Source: an uncultured Veillonella sp. (GTDB lineage: Bacteria; Bacillota; Negativicutes; Veillonellales; Veillonellaceae). From it: a DNA stretch of 64,000 bases. Made by a program: the position numbers and the translations under genes. Below are positions 58,508 to 64,000 of this stretch, piece by piece. Under the pieces are notes generated by a model. The model saw nothing but the letters and a program-made list of their open reading frames with translations, ran no database searches and was not told the origin of the DNA. The stretch is taken from positions 62,001-126,000 of the forward strand of contig UPXS01000004.1 in the NCBI GenBank assembly GCA_900538355.1, written 5' to 3'. Position 1 is the stretch's first letter; every line of letters begins with the position of its first letter.

Positions 58508-61330
58508 GTGAGTACGCTTACTAGAGATTATGAACGTTTTGCCAAGGAGGCAAAAGAGATTTGTAAAGATCGTGTATATACCGATCATTTACGTCGTTAT
58601 GCATATGGCGTTGACGCGTCCTGCTATAGCTATTTACCAAAGGTTGTTGTAAAGGCTGAAGATGAACGCGAAGTACGACGCCTTATTCGTTTGTGTCAAC
58701 AATGTGGTACACCATTTACATTCCGTGCAGCTGGTTCTTCTTTGTCTGGCCAATGTTCCAGTGAAGACGTGCTCATCGTATGTAATGATGGCTTCAAAAA
58801 AATGGAAGTTATTGACGATGGCAAGGCTTTAAAATGCGAATGTGGTGTTATCGGTTCTGATGCCAACGATTTGTTGAAGCCATACAACCGCAAAATCGGT
58901 CCAGATCCTGCTACTCTTGCAACAGCATTAGTAGGCGGTATTTTGAACAATAACTCCTCTGGTATGTGCTGTGGTACGGCTCAAAACTCCTATAAAACAA
59001 TCCGTTCCATCCGCGTTGTATTACTAGATGGTACTGTTCTTGATACATCCGATAAAAAATCCATTGAACAATTCCTTCGTGAAAAACCTCAAATGGTAGA
59101 AGAAATCTTGCAATTGCGCAAAGAAATCTTAGCTGACGAAGAATTGACTCATTTGATTCATCACAAATACAAAATCAAAAATACTACAGGCTATGGCTTG
59201 AACTCCCTTGTTGATTTTGAAGACATCATCGACATCATCAATCACTTGTTCATCGGTTCTGAAGGTACATTGGGCTTCGTATCTGAAATCGTGTACAACA
59301 CTGTTGAAGACGTACCTCATAAAGGTTGCGGTCTCATGTTCTTCAAAACATTGAACGATGCATCCTTGGCCGTTGTGGCCTTGGCTAATATGGGCCGCGA
59401 TAAGGTTGTAGCTGCAGAAATGATGGACTATCAATCCTTGAAAGCCGTTCAAACTCTTGAAAATGTACCAGACTTCGTTCGTGAAGTGCCAGAAGGTACA
59501 AGCGCTATCTTGTTCCAAACTGAAAGCTACTCCAAAGAAACTGTAGATGAAAATTTAGCTTTCATTAAAGATAAATTGAAAGACATCCCAACAGCTATCC
59601 CAAGTCTTTATTCTCAAGATCCTAAGGAATACGATTCTTGGTGGGCTATCCGTAAAGGTATCTTGCCAATCGTTGGTGGTCAACGTAGAAAAGGTACTAC
59701 TGTTATCACAGAAGACGTTTGCTTCCAAATCGAAGACTTCACTAAAGGCATTGAAATGCTTACTGAATTATTCCACAAATACGATTTCGTAGACGGTGGC
59801 GTAATCTTCGGTCATGCTTTGTCTGGTAACGTTCACTTTAACATTACACCTGACTTCAGCGACCCTAAAGATACTAAGAACTTCGGCGACTTGGTAAAAG
59901 AAATGTCTGAACGCGTATCTGGTTTCGGTGGTTCTTTGAAAGCCGAACATGGTACAGGCCGCATGGTAGCACCATTCGTTGAAATGGAATGGGGCAAAAA
60001 AGCGTACGAAATTAACCGTCGCATCAAAGCCATCTTTGACCCTGAACGCATCTTGAACCCTGATGTTATGATTACTGATGATCCAGATGTGTACAAGAAA
60101 AATCTTAAAGCTCAATGCGTTATCGATGATGCTTTCACAATCTGTATGGAATGTGGTTTCTGTGAAAAACATTGTCCAAGCCGTAACTTAACATTGACTC
60201 CACGTCAACGTATCGCATTATTGCGCGAAACTAAACGCCTTGAAAACGAAGGCAACTTCACATTGGCATCTGAACTTAGAAAAGGTTACGAATACTTCGG
60301 CGTAGATACTTGTGCTGCTTGCTCCATGTGTAAAGGTCTTTGCCCACTCAGCATCGATACTGCTCAAATCGCATTGTCCATGCGCCGCATCGATCCACCT
60401 GCACCAGAATTGGCTAAGAAAATCTACGATAACTTCTCCACAACACTTCAAATGTGCCGTGCTGGTGTAAGTCTTGAAGGTATTGCAGGCTCTATCATTA
60501 CACAAAAAGCGATTTCTAAGATTACTGAAGGCTTACATGGCGTAACAGGTGTTACACCATATGTACCTAAAACAACTCCTAAGGCTAATCGCTATAAATT
60601 GAAAAACCGCATTAAACCTACTAACTTTGAAAAGGTTGTATACTTCAGTACTTGTGCAAACCGCGCATTCAAACCAAACCAAGGGTATGACGATGATCGT
60701 AGCTTACAACAAGTTGTAGAAAGCCTCTGCAACAAGGCTCATATCGATATTATTTATCCTGAACATATCGAAAACCTCTGCTGTGGTTTGAGCTTTGAAA
60801 ACTACGATGACGTTCATGAACGTGCTGTTAAGGACTTGCACGATGCATTGATGAAAGCATCTCAAAATGGTAAATATCCAATCGTGATTGACCATAGTGC
60901 ATGCTTCAACCATGCGTTCAAACACATGCCAGACTTAGAAATCAATGATATTTCTGAATTCTTGTGCAAATACGTAGTACCTCATCTCGACATTGAAAAA
61001 TGCGATGAACGGGTAATCGTACATAAACAATGTAAGATTAAATCTTTGGGTAAATCTCAATACATCGAAGACTTGGCTCGTCTATGTACAGACCATGTAT
61101 TCAACATTAAATCCTTCGCATGCGATGGCTTTGCTGGTCAAAAAGGTTTCTTCACACCAGAACTTAACAAAGCTGCTACAAAAGACCTTGCTGGTGAAAT
61201 TGCTGAATACGGCGCAACACTAGGCGTAAGTTCCAGTTCCACATGTGAAATTGGTCTTGGTGAAAGCGGTGGCATCCCATTCGTAGGCGTTGCATTCCTA
61301 TTAGACCGTTGCTCTAAAGCAAAAAAATAA
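58508..61330 (+). CDS. FAD-binding and Fe-S oxidoreductase (D-lactate/glycolate dehydrogenase-type fusion)
   Basis: A 940-residue fusion. Residues 30-270 form the FAD-binding type 4 domain (FTFRAAGSSLSGQC near 74, GGILNNNSSGMCCG near 143). Residues 280-520 are the oxidase C-terminal domain (HALSGNVHFNI, LKAEHGTGRM). From 546 two 4Fe-4S clusters follow (CMECGFCEKHCP and CAACSMCKGLCP), then a CCG-type quinone-reductase-like domain with cysteine clusters near 780 and 870. This matches GlcD-GlpC fusions that oxidise D-lactate or other 2-hydroxy acids and pass electrons to the membrane. GTG start with AGGAGGAAA. In a lactate-using organism D-lactate is the likely substrate, by inference. Confidence 0.88.
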   Translation: MSTLTRDYERFAKEAKEICKDRVYTDHLRRYAYGVDASCYSYLPKVVVKAEDEREVRRLIRLCQQCGTPFTFRAAGSSLSGQCSSEDVLIVCNDGFKKMEVIDDGKALKCECGVIGSDANDLLKPYNRKIGPDPATLATALVGGILNNNSSGMCCGTAQNSYKTIRSIRVVLLDGTVLDTSDKKSIEQFLREKPQMVEEILQLRKEILADEELTHLIHHKYKIKNTTGYGLNSLVDFEDIIDIINHLFIGSEGTLGFVSEIVYNTVEDVPHKGCGLMFFKTLNDASLAVVALANMGRDKVVAAEMMDYQSLKAVQTLENVPDFVREVPEGTSAILFQTESYSKETVDENLAFIKDKLKDIPTAIPSLYSQDPKEYDSWWAIRKGILPIVGGQRRKGTTVITEDVCFQIEDFTKGIEMLTELFHKYDFVDGGVIFGHALSGNVHFNITPDFSDPKDTKNFGDLVKEMSERVSGFGGSLKAEHGTGRMVAPFVEMEWGKKAYEINRRIKAIFDPERILNPDVMITDDPDVYKKNLKAQCVIDDAFTICMECGFCEKHCPSRNLTLTPRQRIALLRETKRLENEGNFTLASELRKGYEYFGVDTCAACSMCKGLCPLSIDTAQIALSMRRIDPPAPELAKKIYDNFSTTLQMCRAGVSLEGIAGSIITQKAISKITEGLHGVTGVTPYVPKTTPKANRYKLKNRIKPTNFEKVVYFSTCANRAFKPNQGYDDDRSLQQVVESLCNKAHIDIIYPEHIENLCCGLSFENYDDVHERAVKDLHDALMKASQNGKYPIVIDHSACFNHAFKHMPDLEINDISEFLCKYVVPHLDIEKCDERVIVHKQCKIKSLGKSQYIEDLARLCTDHVFNIKSFACDGFAGQKGFFTPELNKAATKDLAGEIAEYGATLGVSSSSTCEIGLGESGGIPFVGVAFLLDRCSKAKK

Positions 61331-61357
61331 GATTTATAACTTTACCTACCATATAAC

Positions 61358-61391
61358 GAAAAAGGACGAGTTGCGGCTCGTCCTTTTTTGT
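61358..61391 (+). terminator. Terminator after the FAD/Fe-S oxidase gene
   Basis: AAAAAGGACGAG/CTCGTCCTTTTTT with a short loop. Confidence 0.85.
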
Positions 61392-61520
61392 ATATAGTTT
61401 TGGTATAATTGTAATGGTATTAAATAAATTATCAGTTACTACTACATATTGTCATCATATTAAATAATGAATATATACGACATAATGTGGTTGTATATAT
61501 AGATAATATAGAGGTATTGT

Positions 61521-62126
61521 ATGAAATATATTCTATTATGTATTTGTTTGCTTAGCCTATTAGGTTGTGGCACAGAGACTAAGACCCAGCAAGACACTAA
61601 ACCTACAACAGTTAACGAACAAGCTAAGACAGATCAAGGTCAAGATGCTCATGTAATGGCAGCTAAGCAGGCTCTATCCTCTGGTGATTATGCTAAAACC
61701 ATCGAGGAAGCATCAGCTTCTATTAAGGATAATCCTAATAATGCAGAGGCGTACTCCATCCGTGGCTTCGCTACGGCGTTAAATGGTGATACAGCTAAGG
61801 GCTTAACAGATACTAAAAAATCATATGACCTAGATCCTAATAATGTAGCGAACTACTACAACATGGCTATGGTGTACAAATTACAAGGCCAATTAAATGA
61901 GTCTAAACAATGGTTTGAAAAGGTATTAGAAAAGGACCCTAGTAACACCTGGTCTGTGTATGGCATTGCTACTATTTATGCAGACCAAGGGGATGATACG
62001 AAGGCCCTTGATTGGCTTGAAAAAGCAATTAACATTGATCCATCTGTGAAAGCTGTGGCCGCTGAACAAGACCATTTTGAACGCTTTCACAATAATGCGC
62101 GATTTAAAACATTAGTAGGATTATAG
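61521..62126 (+). CDS. TPR-repeat lipoprotein
   Basis: A 201-residue protein with a lipoprotein signal (ILLCICLLSLLGC, Cys16), a Gln/Thr/Asp-rich linker, and about four tetratricopeptide repeats from residue 48: AKQALSSGDYAKTIEEASASI, NAEAYSIRGFATALNGDT, VANYYNMAMVYKLQGQLNES and WSVYGIATIYADQGDDTKAL. It is a scaffold-type protein at the membrane. It ends two bases before a small membrane protein gene. Confidence 0.88.
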   Translation: MKYILLCICLLSLLGCGTETKTQQDTKPTTVNEQAKTDQGQDAHVMAAKQALSSGDYAKTIEEASASIKDNPNNAEAYSIRGFATALNGDTAKGLTDTKKSYDLDPNNVANYYNMAMVYKLQGQLNESKQWFEKVLEKDPSNTWSVYGIATIYADQGDDTKALDWLEKAINIDPSVKAVAAEQDHFERFHNNARFKTLVGL

Positions 62127-62128
62127 GC

Positions 62129-62542
62129 ATGGATGTGAAACAGATGATTCGCCTTATTATAAAGGCGATAGGATTTATATATTGGTTTGTTTTTCTATAC
62201 CTTGGTGGTTTAATGGTCGTAGACTGGTCAGGGTTTATGTCCCAACATAATATAGAAACACCTCTATTCCTTACATACTTAGTATTTGTAGGTTGTTTTG
62301 TAACGCCGTATATCATGCTGTACTGGAAGAAGCTGAATCCTAATGCGAAAGCTCCATTTTGGGTGCGCCATCTCTCCGAATATATGGCGCGATTAGAAGA
62401 TCGTCATAGTATATGGTTTGATATATTATATGTACTAAAATTATTGCTCTATTTTGTAATAATTCTGTGGATGCTTTGTATCATTTTACTCACCTTAGCA
62501 GTTATTGCGTGGACAGTAGTTCTAATTTTACTGAGCAATTGA
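62129..62542 (+). CDS. Small membrane protein, GN-LW related
   Basis: A 137-residue protein with four hydrophobic segments, closest in layout to the 39418 protein (TPYIMLYWKKLNPNAKAPFWVRHLSEYMARLEDR, compare LVILYCPGLNPRKRMPDWIVRLG). It starts two bases after the TPR lipoprotein stop, repeating the theme of an exported or lipid-anchored protein gene followed by this type of membrane protein. Function is unknown. Confidence 0.7.
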   Translation: MDVKQMIRLIIKAIGFIYWFVFLYLGGLMVVDWSGFMSQHNIETPLFLTYLVFVGCFVTPYIMLYWKKLNPNAKAPFWVRHLSEYMARLEDRHSIWFDILYVLKLLLYFVIILWMLCIILLTLAVIAWTVVLILLSN

Positions 62543-62558
62543 TGATGTACATTTACAT

Positions 62559-62936
62559 TTACATTGTTTTCTCTACTAATGCTTCTTGTAAAAGTTGAGA
62601 AAAATTAATTCCTTTAGCTAGCGCTCGATCATTTAGCCATGCAGGAATTGTTAAGGTTTTCTTTACGGATTTACTATTTTTAGCTAAATCAATATCTGTT
62701 TGTACTAATGTAGGATACGTTGTATCTGTACAAGGTAAGTTGCGAATAGATGTAGGTGTAGGTAAGCTTTCTCCATCTTCTAAGGCACCTAAAATATATA
62801 GTTCCATTGCCTCTTGGGCATTAGTTACGAGCTCTGTTAACGTTGAGCCTGTACTGCTAGTATATTCTAAGTCTGGAAACTCAGCCCAGAAACCATCAGC
62901 ATCATCATGGATTATAGCAGGGTATATAAATTTCAT
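62559..62936 (-). CDS. HicB-family antitoxin-like protein, no HicA partner
   Basis: A 125-residue protein with a HicB N-terminal domain (FIYPAIIHDDADGFWAEFPDLE) and a C-terminal ribbon-helix-helix part (KTLTIPAWLNDRALAKGINFSQLLQEAL). HicB proteins block HicA RNases and repress their own operons. No HicA-like frame is found on either side: 62543-62558 is too short, and 62937-63206 contains no suitable ORF. It may be a solitary regulator. A promoter-like TTGTTT-17-TACCAT overlaps an ACGTGTATACGT palindrome near 62981-62992. Confidence 0.85.
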   Translation of the reverse strand: MKFIYPAIIHDDADGFWAEFPDLEYTSSTGSTLTELVTNAQEAMELYILGALEDGESLPTPTSIRNLPCTDTTYPTLVQTDIDLAKNSKSVKKTLTIPAWLNDRALAKGINFSQLLQEALVEKTM

Positions 62937-63053
62937 AGGTCCTCCTCATTTTAGTCCCGTACGTTTTCTTTTATGGTAACACGTGTATACGTATAAAACA
63001 ATTGTTAGGAGTTATATATTCTTATTTATAGTCTAACTGTATATAACAGAAAA

Positions 63054-63079
63054 CAGGGGTGACCATTGGTCACCCCTGA
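63054..63079. terminator. Perfect palindromic hairpin
   Basis: CAGGGGTGACCA/TGGTCACCCCTG, a 12-bp perfect stem between divergent genes. T tail is weak, so it may be a terminator or a protein site. Confidence 0.5.
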
Positions 63080-63206
63080 CTCTATTAGTCACTTGACAAA
63101 CTAGATATATGATTTATATACATTAATTCTATTTATATAAGTCGTATTAGTATATAATTAAGGTATATAAATCGGGTTGTATATTGATGAAAGGAGAGAA
63201 TTTATC

Positions 63207-64000
63207 ATGAAACCATTTGGTAAGCGGATTGCAATGGCTGTGGTGTGTGCGGCTACATTGACATCTCCCTTGTTGTTGAGCGGTTGTAGTATGTCTGAGC
63301 TATGGCAGGGCACTGAACAGAGTCGTAAGGAAATTGCGCAGCGGTCTGAGCAGGATCAGGTACAATTGTTTAATCAATATGTAAAAGCTGTAAGCCGATT
63401 TAATCGCATGGCTGTAATGTTTGATTATGCGAATACTCCAACGATTAACGGGTTAAAAGCTGGGCAGCATTTAACTGTATTTAATACACCGAACTTTAAG
63501 CAATTGCAAAAAGAATTAGTAGAGGCTAAGCAAGCCGGTATTCCTTATGATGAAATGAAAGAGCCTTTAGATAAGCTACTTTCAAAATTGAACGAAATTA
63601 CACCGGTAGCGGAAGAGCTCGATGCATACTATAAATCTAAAGGGTATACCACAGATAACTATGCTAAGGAGCAACAATTAGGTCCTAAATATGTTCAGTT
63701 ATATGAACAATTTATTCCTATTTATGCTGACTTTGATAATTTGATGCATAAGATTAACACGGACCGATTGCAACAACGGTTACAACAATTGCGCGATGCA
63801 GGTAAGAAAAATGCAGCCGCTGCACAAGAGGTTTCTTTGCGACTTACTGCAGTCCTAGAAAAGCTAGATAGTGAAAAAGAACCAGATGTAAATGCTATCA
63901 ATCAAGAGCTACAAGCCATTGGCGATTTAGCGAATGGTATTTCTAGCCCTAAGTATGACCCTGTTAAGACCTCTGTAAACTCTACGATTGGTGCCATTCG
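63207..64000 (+). CDS. DUF3829-like lipoprotein (partial at right edge)
   Basis: A lipoprotein with signal MKPFGKRIAMAVVCAATL and a lipobox ending in Cys27 (LLLSGC), then a helical, charged region (QDQVQLFNQYVKAVSRFNRM, LQKELVEAKQAGIPYDEMKEPLDKLLSKLNEI) with coiled-coil character. The pattern resembles YiiG/DUF3829 lipoproteins of unknown function. 264 codons are visible and the frame runs off the window. AAAGGAGAG precedes the ATG. Confidence 0.75.
   Translation, partial: MKPFGKRIAMAVVCAATLTSPLLLSGCSMSELWQGTEQSRKEIAQRSEQDQVQLFNQYVKAVSRFNRMAVMFDYANTPTINGLKAGQHLTVFNTPNFKQLQKELVEAKQAGIPYDEMKEPLDKLLSKLNEITPVAEELDAYYKSKGYTTDNYAKEQQLGPKYVQLYEQFIPIYADFDNLMHKINTDRLQQRLQQLRDAGKKNAAAAQEVSLRLTAVLEKLDSEKEPDVNAINQELQAIGDLANGISSPKYDPVKTSVNSTIGAI

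Noticed and set aside
1..64000. Insertion sequences, prophage, tRNA or rRNA genes, replication origin
   Set aside because: No transposase or integrase motifs, no cloverleaf or rRNA-like sequence and no origin-type box clusters were recognised by reading; a dedicated tRNA or IS scan could still find something I missed.

Overview
The window looks like a chromosomal segment of a Veillonella-type bacterium (Negativicutes: anaerobic, low GC, diderm Firmicute). This is inferred from the gene set (DcuC-family carrier, GlpT, FucO-like dehydrogenase, a FAD/Fe-S lactate- or glycolate-type oxidase, many lipoproteins and exported proteins) and from codon and promoter style, not from a database match.

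Region 1 (1-17300) is a defence island. After the tail of a membrane protein and a 28-residue peptide come cas2 and cas1, then an operon with its own promoter: a 120-residue ancillary protein, a compact Cas10 with GGDD but no HD domain, a single Cas7-like RAMP, a Csx10-like RAMP, a double Cas7 protein, Csx19, a large Cas7 with an insertion, and Cas6. This is a type III-D-like system, closest in layout to the fused-subunit III-D variants. Next are a phosphoribosyltransferase + DprA + HAD cassette resembling the ShosTA toxin-antitoxin/anti-phage module, a 751-residue protein of unknown family, and a CRISPR array of about 16 repeats of 35 nt with a clear leader promoter. The array decays at its distal end, contains one oversized spacer, and is followed by a solitary repeat-like sequence of another family.

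Region 2 (17500-20931) is a catabolic unit: IclR regulator, M20 amidohydrolase and DcuC-type carrier.

Region 3 (21000-39000) is an expansion of lineage-specific exported-protein paralogues (six members of a roughly 410-residue family, two pairs of roughly 190-residue proteins, small membrane proteins, two flavin-reductase-like genes). It is interspersed with three intact 33-codon type I toxin genes and six copies of a promoter reading antisense to them. Five of the exported-protein genes are preceded by the same promoter-containing inverted repeat.

Region 4 (39400-64000) is mostly core or accessory metabolism and stress: tag, a DUF554 protein, higBA, an ArsC/Spx-like protein, a membrane-only relative of P1B ATPases, glpT, a full P1B ATPase sharing the same palindromic operator, nitroreductase, a cysteine-free OhrR-like regulator, CMD-family protein, M50 peptidase, BFD-like protein, NagZ lipoprotein, FucO-like dehydrogenase, ClC channel, TauE/SafE permease, FAD/Fe-S oxidase, TPR lipoprotein, an orphan HicB, and a lipoprotein cut by the window edge. 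No rRNA, tRNA or insertion sequence was recognised.
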